A DNA stretch of 64,000 nt from Panax quinquefolius. Lineage: Eukaryota > Streptophyta > Magnoliopsida > Apiales > Araliaceae. Positions within the stretch are counted from its first letter, which is position 1; every line of letters starts with the position of its first letter. The stretch lies in assembly GCA_020205615.1 (NCBI GenBank), contig CM035165.1, forward strand, positions 26,390,950-26,454,949. The letters run 5' to 3'. The translations under genes were made by a program, and so were the position numbers. Positions 36,559 through 48,717 of the stretch are shown piece after piece. The notes under the pieces were generated by a model. It saw only the letters and a program-made list of their open reading frames with translations. It was not told where the DNA came from and did no database searches.

Positions 36559-38534
36559 AAAGATACAAAATTCGGTTGGAGTGAGGAATGTGAAAAGAGT
36601 TTTCAAGAACTTAAGAGGAGACTCATTTCAGCACTTGTTCTGACAAACACTATCTGGCTCGGAGGGATTTGTCATCTACAGTGATGCTTCAGGCAAAGGG
36701 TTAGGATGTGTTCTCATGCAACATGGGAAAGTCATAACCTATGCCTCTCGATAACTTAAAAAATATGAGAGGAATTATCCTACTCATGATCTAGAGTTGG
36801 CAGCAGTCATTTTTGCGTTTAAGATTTGGAGGCATTACCTGTATGGAGAGAAGGTGGAGATCTATACGGATCATAAAAGCCTTAAATATTTCTTCACTCA
36901 AATGGCAACGACGATGGCTTGAGCTGTTGAAAGATTATGATCATACCATCCAATACCATCCTAGAAAAACGAACGTAGTAGCTGACGCATTGAGTAGAAG
37001 ATTATATGCGGGTATGAGTGCGATATTGTCAACACAAAGGCCCATTTTGTATGACTTACAAAGGATGGAGATAGAGTTAAAGACTCCAGGGACCTATATG
37101 ATGTTGGCGAATATACGAGTAGAACCGACTTTAATTGATAAAGTTAAAGCTTCTCAAGCTACAGACGTGGAGCTGATGTGTATGAAGAAGAAAGTGCAAG
37201 AAGGTGCTATTCCGGAAGCAAGAATCGATGAAGAAGGAATACTTCGAGTTAACTCTAGACTTTGTGTTCCTAACGATTCTGACTTGAAGTATAAAATCAT
37301 GATGGAGGCGCACAACACACCGTTTGTAATCCATCCTGGGAGTACAAAAATGTATCATGATCTTCGACATACATTTTGGTGGAGCAATATGAAGAGAGAG
37401 ATAGCGGGGTTTATCTCAAGGTGTCTAACTTGTCAACGAGTTAAGGCAGAGCATCAAGTGCCAAAAGGAACATTACAACCACTTGAAATTTCAGAATGGA
37501 AGTGGGAGCACATTACCATGGATTTCGTTACTGGTCTTCCCAAGGTTTCTCAAGGTATAGATGCGATTTTGGTCATTGTTGATAGATTGACCAAGTCTGC
37601 TCATTTCTTACCGATACGAGAAACTTTTACACTTGAACGTCTTGCTAGTATGTATATAAACGAGATCGTAAGATTGCATGGTATGCTAGTATCCATAGTT
37701 TCTGATTGAGACCCAAGATTCACTTCAAGATTTTGGGTTAGTTTGCAAAAAGCTATGGACATGGATTTATGATTTAGTTCGGCATATCATCCTCAAATAG
37801 ATGGGCAGTCGGAAAGGACTATTCAAACTCTTGAAGATTTATTAAGACTCTGTGTCCTTGACTTCAAGGGAAGTTGGGACAAGTTCTTACCATTGGTGGA
37901 GTTTTCCTACAACAACAGTTATCAAACAAGTATTGGCATGGCTCAATTTGAGGCGTTGTATGGAAGAAAGTATCGTTCTCCAGTATGCTGGGATGAGGTG
38001 GGTGAAGCAACGTTGTTGGGACTGGAGTTGATACGTATGACTACGAAAAAGATTCAAACGATCCGACAACGTATAAAAACCTCACAAGATCGACAAAAGA
38101 GTTATGCTGATCTTCATCGAAAGGACGTGGAATTCAATATTGGAGATCATGTGTTGTTACGTGTTGCTCCATGAAAAGGAGTTACAAGATTTGGAAAGAG
38201 AGGAAAGCTCAATCCTCGATTCATTGGCCCATTTTAAATCCTCGATCAAGTAGGAACTGTGGCCTATAGACTCGCCTTACCACCAAGTATGTCTCGTGTT
38301 CATAACATTTTTCACATATCTATGTTACGTAAATATGTGAAAGACCCGAACCACATTATTGGATAAGAAGGATTATATTCTACGCTCTAAAGTTATACCT
38401 CAAGTCAAAGTTTTGTGGAGAAACCATGATGTTGAGGAAATGACCTGGGAGTTTGAATCTGAAATGAAATCAAGGTATCCTCACCTCTTCGACATACCAA
38501 GTACGCACCCTAATTTCGAGGATGAAATTTTATA
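36559..38534 (+). pseudogene. Ty3/gypsy RNase H-integrase (disrupted)
   Basis: RNase H (36590-36900) is broken by a stop and a frameshift (YSDASGKGLGC is still readable). About 36900 shows a short deletion around TQ...[14 protein letters not shown]. Integrase has the [17 protein letters not shown] and [12 protein letters not shown] zinc-binding text and DFVTGLPK with [19 protein letters not shown]. Stops occur near 37707, 37768 and 38173. The end retains the VKVLWR...EMTWEFESEM block typical of chromovirus C-termini. Confidence 0.85.
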
Positions 38535-38545
38535 AGAAGGGGAGG
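38534..38545 (+). other. Polypurine tract of the plus-strand Ty3 element
   Basis: AGAAGGGGAGGT lies immediately before the 3' LTR start TGTAAGACCCC at 38547. It primes plus-strand DNA synthesis in LTR retrotransposons. Confidence 0.8.
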
Positions 38546-39624
38546 TTGTAAGACCCCAACTTTTATCACTACAAGAAATAGGCATATTTACGACTGAAGT
38601 AAGGTCGACGGAATGGATTCGCTCGGGATTAACTTATTGCCGACGGAATATTCAGTCGTTCATAACTCCCTCGAGAATAGTATAAATTCGACTGAATTCA
38701 GTCGATCCTATACCATGCTTGTGGCGCGAAAGTTTCCCTCCAGCGCTAATAACAACCTCGACGGAAGAACTATTACTGCCGACTGATTGTCCGTCGAGGA
38801 TACTGTATCATCGACTGAATTAATCCCGACTGAGTTCCGTCGGAAATAGTCTTTAAAACCTACACTAGCAGGTGCGAGAATCACTTCAGCTTCTCAAATT
38901 TCTTTTCCTTCTTTTCTCTCTGCTCGCTTTCTCAGATTCTCTGTCCCATCCCCCGTCCCTCTCTCTCGCCGGCCACACCTCTCTCTCGTCGGCAAGAACC
39001 CCATCTCTGGCGAGCCCTCATGGCAGCATCCATATTCACTCCTCTCCGTGCTCTCTCTCTCTAGTCCCTCTCTGCTCCTCCTTCTCTCTCAATTTAAGGT
39101 TAGTTTTTTTCAATTAATTTTAAATTTAGAACCCTAAATTTTCAGATATGTATATGATTATGCATAAATTTGGGTATAAGTACTTTGAACCCTAAATTTT
39201 CTATTTAAATGTTGTTGAAAGTGTTGCAATATTGTTGATAGTATTGAAATATTCTATTGAAATGTTGTTGAACCCTAAATTTCCTTTGTAGTGTTGTTGA
39301 AATTGGTATTTTCTGTGATAGTTTGCTAAATTTGGTTTGGTATGAAATTGATTTTGAGACTGAGATGTTGCTCGGTGACAGATATTGGTTGACTGATATT
39401 GGTTTACTGTATTGGTTTTTAATTTGTGCCCAGCTAGTTATAATGTCCATAATCAGTAGTGTGTGTAATTTGTTATTTGATATTGAGGAGTTATAATGCA
39501 GTGTGATAAACTTAATTTGCAATGTTCTGATTTCTGCCTTTTCCAGCATTGTGAATCAATTGAAGACTTCCTTTATTTTGGTATTAAGTGTTAATTCCGA
39601 CGGAGTTTCCGACTGAATTTATGT

Positions 39625-40500
39625 GGAAGTTATATATGGTAATAAATAAATATTTAATTAACTATATAAAAGACAATATATTATAATATAATAAATAAAT
39701 ATTTATATAAATTAATAAAAAAATACTAGGAGCTTTAAATAACTTTAATAAATTATATAATATAATATAATATAATATAATATAATATAATATAATATAA
39801 TATAATAAACTTTAAAATAAAATAAATTTACTTTATTATTTAATATACTATAATTAAAAATAAAATAAAATAAATTTAATTTAATTTAATACAAATAAAT
39901 AAATTTACTTTATTATTTAATATAATATAATTAAAAATAAAATAAAATAAAATAAATTTAATTTAATACAATAAAATAAATTTACTTTATTATTTAATAT
40001 AATATTATAAAAAATAAAATAAAATAATAAATAAATAAATAAATCTAAATAAATAAATAAATTTAATTTAATTTAACTAAATTAAATTAAAGTAAAACAT
40101 ATATAGTAAAATAAAATAAAATAAAATAATACAAAATAAAATAAATTAAAATACATAAATAAATAAAATAATATAATATTATAAAAAATAAATAACATAT
40201 AAAATAAGTATAGTAAAATAAAATAAAATACAATAATTATCTTAAACTAAGTAGCATTTGCTTAGTTTTCTATTACATAAAAAACTGAAGTAACTGAATA
40301 AAATAATAAACTAAGTAGAATTTGCTTAGTTTTCTACAATTAAAAGTAACTGATCGAATAATAAGTTGTCTACATATTCAATAAATAAAATAAAATACAT
40401 GTTGACTGGGTAGCATTTATCTAGTTTTTCATTGGTAAAATAAACCAAATACCATATTTGCTTAGTTTGCCATAATTTTCAAATATAATAACATATAAAT
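39625..40500. repeat. Extremely AT-rich low-complexity block with (TATAA)n
   Basis: Nearly only A and T, made of TATAA (about 39755-39805), AAATAAAAT, AATAAATAAATA and TTTAATT repeats. Near 40245-40450 the motif AGTAGAATTTGCTTAGTTTTCTA recurs about four times. No coding potential. Confidence 0.85.
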
Positions 40501-40597
40501 TAAATGATGCACTTCCTTTTATGCAGGGTTCGACATAGTTGCAGCTAATAGTACTCCAACCGGTTCCTCGACAACAATTTTAAAAAAAGGGTCGTAG

Positions 40598-41080
40598 TTT
40601 CTGTTTGTGTCTTATACTCGAATAATAAAGTTAATTGAATTATTGAAGACATTCCTCACTGTTCCATCATATATGATGATGCCAACATACGGAAGGAGTG
40701 CCATTAAGTTGTTGAACAAAGTTATAGGTTAAGCAACCCTCAGATGAAATGACGATTACTTCTCTACTAGGAATGAATCATTGCCTGATATGGGTCCAAT
40801 CCATGACATAGACAGCTTCTCACCAATCCAAATTCCTCAGATGGGTATTTGGAGTGGTGAGAAGCTTTCTATGGCATGGATTGAACCCATATCAGGCAAT
40901 GATTCATTCATAGTAGAGAAGTGATCATTCGTTCATTTAGAGGGTTGCTTAACTTGGAACTTTGTTCAATAACTTAATGGAACTCCTTCGAGATGTTGTC
41001 ATCTGTTATGGTGGAGCAGTGAGGAATGTCCGTAGTAATTCAATTAAATTTATTAATATAGTATAGGACACAAACAGGAA
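40598..41080. repeat. Long inverted repeat (foldback), arms about 235 bp, loop 13 nt
   Basis: The left arm 40598-40833 pairs with the right arm 40847-41080. Matching blocks include ACATTCCTCACTG, CCATTAAGTTGTTGAACAAA, GTTAAGCAACCCTC, GAATGAATCATTGCCTGATA and AGCTTCTCACCA. By eye the arms are over 80% identical with few indels. The right arm stops exactly where the minus-strand LTR begins (41081), so the foldback was probably longer before that insertion. No long ORF in either arm. Confidence 0.85.
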
Positions 41081-43735
41081 TGTGACGCCCCCAAAATAGG
41101 TATACAACACCCATTCTGAGTCGCCAAATACATGGTACAGAAAGCAAACTACAACTTCAATAATACAATTATCGTGCAAAATACGACAACACATACTGTG
41201 AGTTTAAATACAAATATTGTCTTCTAGACAATATCCACACTCAAATAAGTCCTCATTACAAGTATTCATACACTATTTTACAGAAATAGTGAGGACTGCT
41301 AAAACATCTTTCTAGAACCATCACTCCATACCCCATTAGATCCTCGCTATGCTTCTCACCTCCCGAGAAGAAAAATGGAACAAAAAGGAAAAGGGTAAGC
41401 TCAACTAGCCCAAAAGAATATTATGACTAAGATAATATACAACAAATTATCATTAGTCTTCAACAGGAAAAATCGATAAAATATAATGAATAACAAGTTT
41501 TGGATCAACAAATGCAAATAAAACAACAATCCATTGAAGAAATCACGTAGAAAAATGAATTCTACTATCTTCTAAGATTTAAAAGTCCATCATCAATATT
41601 TTATCCCTGTAACATCAATCAATATACATCTTTAATCAAATATTCATCTTTGCACTACAGGCCAAATATATTTATTTGTATCACAAGTCGGTCATGTTCA
41701 TCTCAACACCTGTTCATCTTTGCACTACGGGCCAAAGATATTCATCAGTTAATCATTCATCTTTGCACTACAGGCCAAATATATTAAGTAATATCATCAT
41801 TTAAGACTGAGGATGATGAAAAATATTTTAAAGAAAATGAATCCAGTGAGATAGAAGGACAATTATTAGGGATTCGTATAACAATTTATCCAAGATCAAT
41901 AATACTTTATAATAACCAATTGTGAAGCAGAATTCAAAAATAAAGATCAAAACATGGATACAATCAAAGATAGTAACCATAATAGACATCTTGGACAAAA
42001 AGGAAAAAATTTATTTTTCTGTGAATAGTGTCGTTTTCGTGAATAGTGCCGTATACGTAAATAATGCCGTATACGTAATTAGTAATCCCGACAAAAAAAG
42101 TTCCTAAATTTGATAAAAAGTTCAGACCAATATTTCGGCATAATGATATTGAAAGAAATAATATCATATATGAAGAAAATAACATCCCTTACCTCAAAAT
42201 AACTAAGACTTCCGATCTAATATCTGGATATAAAGTCAAGGAAACTAGTACCGAACAACAACTCTCAAAGTATCAAAATACTCACAAAAATACGCTCGAT
42301 AATCTAGAAAGAAAGAAAACTTGTTTCTGGTGTGATTTTGAATTCTAACCTAAGCATCTATTTATAGGAAAATGCTAGAACGCCAAAGGAGACTAAAATA
42401 ATAAAATATAATATAATCTTATTTTTCCTACGCATGCTTCATTGACAATCTTCAGCCCCTCATTTCTGAAAATTTCAGCATCCCACATGCATTCAACACC
42501 AACCAAAAAGGGGTCCCACCCAATTAAAAATTTATTTTATTTTTCGAAACTTCAGTAATTCATAGAAAATAGCCCGTTTATCAGAAAAATATGAATTTTA
42601 TATCCATTCCATACGAAATCGAATTCTCTACAACTTTGTAGCTTTAAGTTTTTCCAAATTCCAAACTGAAAATATCCGAAATCCACAAACGGATGATTTT
42701 CAACTCCTTTTAAAATTCATAACAAATCATAAGTTCATTTTTAACGGTTCAAAATTTGTGGATATATACTCAACTTATATATGTATAACATATCCAAAAA
42801 TCACAACGATCCAACGGTCGGATTAAAATTATAACTCACACAATAGAGCTTTAAGAACACCGATTTGATCTTTTAATACCTCCAATCCGACAAAATACTG
42901 ATAAAACACCTCAACATTAATTCCTTCATTTATAACCACATAAAGAAATCCATCATTTATATCCGCATCAAATAAATATTTCCTTATCATATAAATCAAT
43001 AAATAATTATTCACAAATAATATTACAGAATCACAATAATAATAACCAGGCAGTTCAGAAAGAGGGCTTTCCGATAAGGATTTCTCCTTATTGGCGCGCA
43101 ATTAGGTGACCAAACCTCTCCTTGACAGAACTTTCTAGACATTGCCAATAATGATATTTAATAATATTATTCAAATAATATGAAATATTGATCTGATAAT
43201 GGAAAATACTGTGCAATGACAATTATTGAAACAACAATAATATAAACTATCAACGCAACAATTATTGAATCAATAAAATAAAATATTGAACAATAACTAA
43301 TGTAACAATTATTGAGTAGTGCCTTCTTACGTAAGAATCAATAATTCTAAAATACTGTGCAATACCGGTGCTACTTTAACCACGCCAGACATCGTATTTT
43401 AACCACCGAATATTCCAACAATGTTAATTGTAACAATTACGCCCGTTATTTATAAAAACTCATACTTTGTCGCTTTCCTTCATCCAACCGCTTTACGTTA
43501 TGGGGCCCACAAATATCGCTACCGCCGCATTTAATATTCCCAAACAAACAAGAATATTCCACGACCAAACTAATATTCCCCGATAGAAATGAATATTTTA
43601 TAACCACTTGCTTATTTTGTAAAATTTGCACATTTCACCCATAACCAAAGCATTATATCAAATTAACAACTTATTAATTTAGAATAATGAATAGAGGAAA
43701 ATTCAATTTTATTTATAATAAGTTGGGGTTTTACA
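41081..43735 (-). repeat. LTR of element A (3' LTR), 2,655 bp
   Basis: On the plus strand it starts TGTGACGCCCCC and ends GGGGTTTTACA. It is highly similar along its length to 60672-63333. It contains three copies of TCTTTGCACTACAGGCCAAA (near 41647, 41717 and 41760) and repeated GTGAATAGTG motifs near 42020-42090. Confidence 0.9.
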
Positions 43736-43940
43736 ACCTCCCCTCCTTATAAAATTTCATCCTCGAAATTGACGTACGTACCTGGTGTTTCGAACAGGTG
43801 AGGGTACCTCACTTTCATTTCTGATTCCAACTCCCAGGTCATTTCCTCAATAGCATGGTTCCTTCACAAAACCTTAACTTGTGGTATAATCTTGGTGCGT
43901 AGGACATGCTCTTTCCTATCCAAGATTTTAACAGGTACCT
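43736..43940 (-). pseudogene. Element A integrase C-terminus and polypurine tract
   Basis: PPT and the 3' end of pol next to the LTR, encoding the VKVLWR-type C-terminal block on the minus strand. It is cut at 43941 by the solo LTR; the last five bases (TACCT, 43936-43940) are its target duplication. Element B (63345-64000) shows the uninterrupted arrangement. Confidence 0.8.
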
Positions 43941-46766
43941 TGTGACGCCCCCAAAATAGGTATACACAACACCCATTCTGAGTCGCCAAATACATGGTAC
44001 AAGAAACAAACTACAACTTCAATAATACAAATGTCGTGTGAAATACGACAATATATACTGTGAGTTTAAATATAATATTGTCTTCTAGACAATATCCACA
44101 CGCAAATAAATCCCCATCATAATTATTGATTCATTATTTTACAAAAATGGTGAGGACTACTAAACAACTCTCTCTAGAACCTTCATTCCATACCCCTACT
44201 AAGTACTTTTACATTCTCGCCTCCCGAGAAGAAAAATGGAACAACAAGGAAAAGGGTGAGCTCAACTAGCCCAAGAAAGAATATTATGACTAAGATAATA
44301 TACAACAAATTATCGTTAGTCTTCACGAGGAAAAATATGATAGAATACAATAGACAACAAGTTTCGGATCAATATTCGCAGATTGGAAATAATAATTCAT
44401 AGAAGAGTTACGTGAGAATGAAATCTACTATAATCTATGAATTTAACAGTCCATCATCAATATTTTACCCTCAAACATCAATCAATATGCATCTGAATCA
44501 AATATTCATCTTTGCACTACAGCCCAAAGATATTCATCGATTAGTCATGTTCATTTAAACACTGCTCATCTTTTACTACTGAGCTAAAGATATTAATCAA
44601 TCGGTCATGTTCATCTCAACACCTGTTCATCTTTGCACTACTGGCCAAAGATATTCTTCAGAAATCATTCATCTTTGCACTACAGGCCAAAGATATTCAA
44701 TAATATCATCATTTAAGACTGAGGATGATGAAAATATTTTTAAAGAAACGAATCCAATGAAACAAAATGACAAGGATTAAGGATTAAGGATTAGTACTTG
44801 GTTTTATCCACGCCCAAAAATACCTCAAAAAAATAATCATAGTGGTGTAAAATTCAAGAATGATCAAAACATGGATACAATCAAAGCTAGTATCCGAATA
44901 GATGTTTTAGACGAAAAAGAAGAAATTTTATTTTTCTATTGAATAGACCAGATATCGTGAATAGTGGTCAGTATCGTGAATAGTGCCGTATCGTGAATAA
45001 TAACTCAGACACCAAAAGATAGAAATTCCACAAAAAACATCTTCACGCTTCAGTGAATAGTACTCGTGTGAATAAGAACTCGTGAATAAGTAACTCATGA
45101 ATAGTAACTTCGTGAATAATACCTCATGAATAGTAACCCCGACATGAAAAAGTTCCAAATTTGATAAGAACTTCAGATCAATATTTCAAAGATAATGATA
45201 TTGAAGAAATAATATCATTACAAAAAAATAATATCCCTTACCTCGAAAGATTAGTACTTAAAATTTGACACAGGATATAGGCTATGACTTGAACTTGCAT
45301 CAGTATAGCAATACTCAAAGTATACTCAAAATACTCACAAGAATAATCGATAATATAAGAGAGAAAACTTCAGCTTCGTGTGATTTTCAATTCTAACCTA
45401 AGCACCCTATTTATAGGAAATTGCTTAGAACACCAAAGCAGAAAATTTAATAAATAAATATATATATATATCAAATTCATACGCCAACCTTAGAATTCAG
45501 ATCCTAGCATTTCCCACATGCCACCTTCTAGAAAAGTAAGAAAAAAAAACGTTTTTTATAAAATAAATAATTAAAACTTTCAAAAATCAATTATTTCGGA
45601 GCTTCGGAACTTCAATAATTCATAATAAATAGCCCTTTCATCAGAAAATTCAAATCTCGCGAATTTTTATAGGAAATTCAATTCTCTACAACTTTACAGA
45701 AGAAAGTTTTTCCAAATTCCAAATAGAAATTGACCGAAATCCACAAACAAACGGGTGATTTTACAAGCTATAATCAAATTTCAATTCAATAAATGGGGTC
45801 CAATTTACATGTTTAACATGTTTTAAACATTTATTGCAACAAAATACTCTTCCTCCTCGTATACTCATATATCCCACATTTGTTGTAAAAATATCACCGT
45901 TAATATATTATTAAAATAATATATTTAAATGAATTATTTTATCGTAAAAGATAAAATATTAATTTTCAACAATTGTCATTTTAAAATTTTCTCCATCTAT
46001 ATCCACATAAAATCAATATTTTCCTCATCATATAAATCAATAATTAATTATTCACAAATAATATTACGTAATCACAATATTGACAACCGAGGCAGCCTCA
46101 GAAAGAGGGGCTTTCGATAAGAATTTCTTCTTCTTGGCAAGCAATTAGGTGACCAAACCTCTCCTTAGACGAACTTTCTAGACATTGCCAATAATGTTAT
46201 CTAATAATATTATTCAGATAATATGAATTATTGCTTCGATAATGAAAAATCTTGTGTAATGACAATTATTGAAACAACAAAGAATATAAAATATCAACGC
46301 AGCAATTATTAACTCAATAAAATATCGAATAAAGAATTATCGTAACCATTATTGAGTAGTGCCTTCTTACGTAAGAATCAATAATTGGTGCAATACCGTG
46401 CTACTTTGCTCAACAACGCGTATTAGTGTTTTTAAACCACCGGGTATTCCAACAAGATAATTGTGAACAACTACGTCGTTATTTAAAAACAACTTATATT
46501 TGTCGCTTTCTTCATCCAATCGCTTTCAAGCATGGGGCCCACACATGGTCATGCTTGTCAGTATTTAATATTCCCAAACGATTTAATATTCCACGACCAA
46601 ACGAATATTCCCTAAAGCGATAATGAATATTTTATAACCACTTGCTTATTTTGAAATATTTGCATATTTAACCCTTAACTATCCACATTAATCAAATCAA
46701 CCCTTACTATTTCAAAATAATAAATAAAGGAAATTCCTTTTTATTTAAAAATTTCGGGGTCTTACA
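43941..46766 (-). mobile_element. Solo LTR (Ty3/gypsy), 2,826 bp, TSD TACCT
   Basis: The ends TGTGACGCCCCC...GGGGTCTTACA are flanked by TACCT on both sides (43936-43940 and 46767-46771). The uninterrupted sequence GGTACCTCCTCG at 63530-63545 is the empty site. The ends and length match the plus-strand 5' LTR at 30961-33791, not the LTRs of its host element A. Inside are four TCTTTGCACTAC-like repeats (44507-44700) and about ten GTGAATAGT-like repeats (44939-45145). Internal sequence was lost by LTR-LTR recombination. Confidence 0.92.
44939..45145. repeat. Irregular tandem repeats of CGTGAATAGT
   Basis: About ten copies of the decamer or variants (CGTGAATAAT, CATGAATAGT, GTGAATAAG) with variable spacing in the solo LTR. 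Related shorter clusters occur in the LTRs of element A (42020-42090, 61610-61680). Confidence 0.8.
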
Positions 46767-46771
46767 TACCT

Positions 46772-48717
46772 CCTCGTATGTTAAATCTTCAGCGATCTCG
46801 TCTGGTTCTAACTCAATAATGTGGTTCGGGTCTTTTACATATTTATGAAGCATAGATATGTGAAAAACATTATGAACATGAGACATGCTTGGAGGTAACG
46901 CGAGTCTATAGGCCACATTTCCTACTCGGTCAAGAATCTGAAATGGACCAATAAATCGTGGATTGAGCTTTCCTCTCTGTCCGAATCTTGTAACTTCTAT
47001 GGAGCAACACATAACAATACATAATCCCCAATACCAAAATTCACGTCCTTTCGATGAAGATCTGCATAACTCTTTTGTCAATCCTGTGAGGTTTGAATAC
47101 GTTGCCGAATCATTTGGATCTTTTCTATAGTCATGGGTACCAATTTTGGTCCCAACAAAGTTGTTTCACCCACCTCGTCCCAGCATATTGGAGAACGAAA
47201 CTTTCGTCCACACAACGCCTCAAATGGAGCCATACTTATACTTGCTTAATAACTGTTGTTGTAGGAGAATTCCACCAATGGCAAGTACTTATCCCAACTT
47301 CCTTTGAAATCAAGGACACAGAGTTTTGATAGATCTTTAAGGGTTTGAATAGTCCTCTCTGATTGTCCGTCCGTTTGAGGATGGTATGTCGAACTGAATC
47401 GTAAATCTGTGCCCATAACTTTCTGCAAGCTAACCCAAAATCGTGAAGTGAATCTTGGGTCACGATATGAAACTATGGATACTGGCATGCCATGCAACCT
47501 CACAATCTTATTCACGTACATACGAGTAAGACGTTCAAGGGAATAAGTCTCTCGTATCGGCAAGAAATGAGCAGACTTAGTCAATCTATCAACAATAACC
47601 CAAATCGCATCTATGCCTTGAGAAACCGTGGGAAGACCCATAACGAAATCCATGGTAATGTGTTTCCACTTCCATTTCGGAATCTCAAGTGGTTGCAATG
47701 GACCCTTAGGCACTTGATGCTCCGCCTTTACACGTTGACAAGTTAAACACCTCGAGATAAACTTCACGATCTCTCTCTTCATATTGTTCCACCAAAATGT
47801 ATGTCGAAGATCATGATACATTTTGGTACTCCCAGGATGGATTGTAAACGGGGTGTTGTGTGCCTCCATCATGATTCTATGCTTCAAGTCAAAATCGTTA
47901 GAAACGCAAAGTCTAAAGTTGACTCGAAGTATTCTTTCTTCATCGATTCTTGCTTCTGGAATAACACCTTCTTGCACTTTCTTCTTTATACGCATCAGCC
48001 CAAGGTCCGTAGCTTGAGCAGCTTTAACTTTATCGATTAAAGTCGGTTCTACTCGTATATTCGCCATCATCATGTGGGTCTCTGGAGTCTTTAACTCAAT
48101 CTCTATCCTTTGTAAATCGTACAAAATGGGTCTTTGTGTTAACAACATCGCACTCGTACCCGCATACGATCTTCTACTCAATGCGTCAGCTACTACGTTT
48201 GCTTTTCCAGGATGGTATTGAATGATATGATCGTAATCTTTCAACAGCTCGAGCCAACGTCATTGCCTCATGTTGAGTTCCTTTTGAGTGAAGAAGTATT
48301 TGAGGCTTTTATGATCCGTATAGATCTCCACTTTCTCCCCATACAGGTAGTGTCTCCAAATTTTCAATGCGAATCGATCACGCTTGACTCCGATCATGAG
48401 TAGGATAATTCCTCTCATATTCTTTGAGTTGTTGCGAGGCATAGGCTATGACTTTCCAATGTTGTATGAGAACACATCCTAACCCTTTGCCTGAAACATC
48501 GCTGTAGATAACAAATCTATCCGAACCAGATGGTATTGCCAGAACAGGAGCCGAAATGAGTCTCATCTTAAGCTCTTGGAAACTTTTCTCGCATTCTTCA
48601 CTCCATACGAATTTTGTATCTTTTCGAGTCAGCTGAGTTAACAGAGTAGCGATTCGAGAAAATCCTTCCACAAATTTCCGATAATAACCAGCTAAGCCCA
48701 GAAAGCTACGCACTTTG
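46772..48717 (-). pseudogene. Element A RNase H-integrase segment (disrupted)
   Basis: Minus strand, right to left: [20 protein letters not shown] and RNase H (48378-48713, [15 protein letters not shown]), then integrase (47246-48244) with [40 protein letters not shown] and [16 protein letters not shown]. Next is the region of RFIGPFQILDRVGNVAYRL and HNVFHISMLHKYVKDP (46790-47000). Frames change near 48260 and 47090. The right border is the copia insertion, where CTTTG (48713-48717) is duplicated. Confidence 0.87.

Larger units (their letters stand above)
30961..38566 (+). mobile_element. Ty3/gypsy LTR retrotransposon, 3' LTR cut by a CACTA-like element
   Basis: 5' LTR 30961-33791, PBS 33793-33810, gag, protease, RT, RNase H, integrase, PPT near 38534-38545, then only the first 20 bp of the 3' LTR (38547-38566). 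RT precedes integrase, so it is Ty3/gypsy. Very long LTRs (2.8 kb) and a C-terminal VKVLWR...TWE block are typical of Tekay/Del-type chromoviruses (inference). Several stop codons in gag and integrase make it non-autonomous. Confidence 0.92.
38567..41080 (+). mobile_element. CACTA-like (En/Spm) transposon, left part
   Basis: It begins CACTACAAGAAATAGGC, the standard plant CACTA terminus, inserted 20 bp into a 3' LTR. It is followed by many subterminal CCGACGGAA and CGACTGAA motifs in both orientations (about 38590-38850, again near 39598-39620), as in En/Spm-type subterminal repeats. A CT-rich segment at 38870-39100 resembles a 5' UTR; its 81-codon ORF looks like low-complexity leader. No transposase is recognisable. 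The matching TTTCTTGTAGTG end is not in the window, so the other end must lie beyond the inserted Ty3 array, past 64000, or be lost. Confidence 0.7.

Noticed and set aside
38872..39117. 81-codon Ser/Leu-rich ORF with signal-peptide-like start
   Set aside because: CT-rich 5'-UTR-like sequence in the CACTA-like element; the hydrophobic start is compositional.
39285..39298. CCTTTGTAGTG as the right end of the CACTA-like element
   Set aside because: It differs from TTTCTTGTAGTG, and subterminal-type motifs continue beyond it (near 39598).
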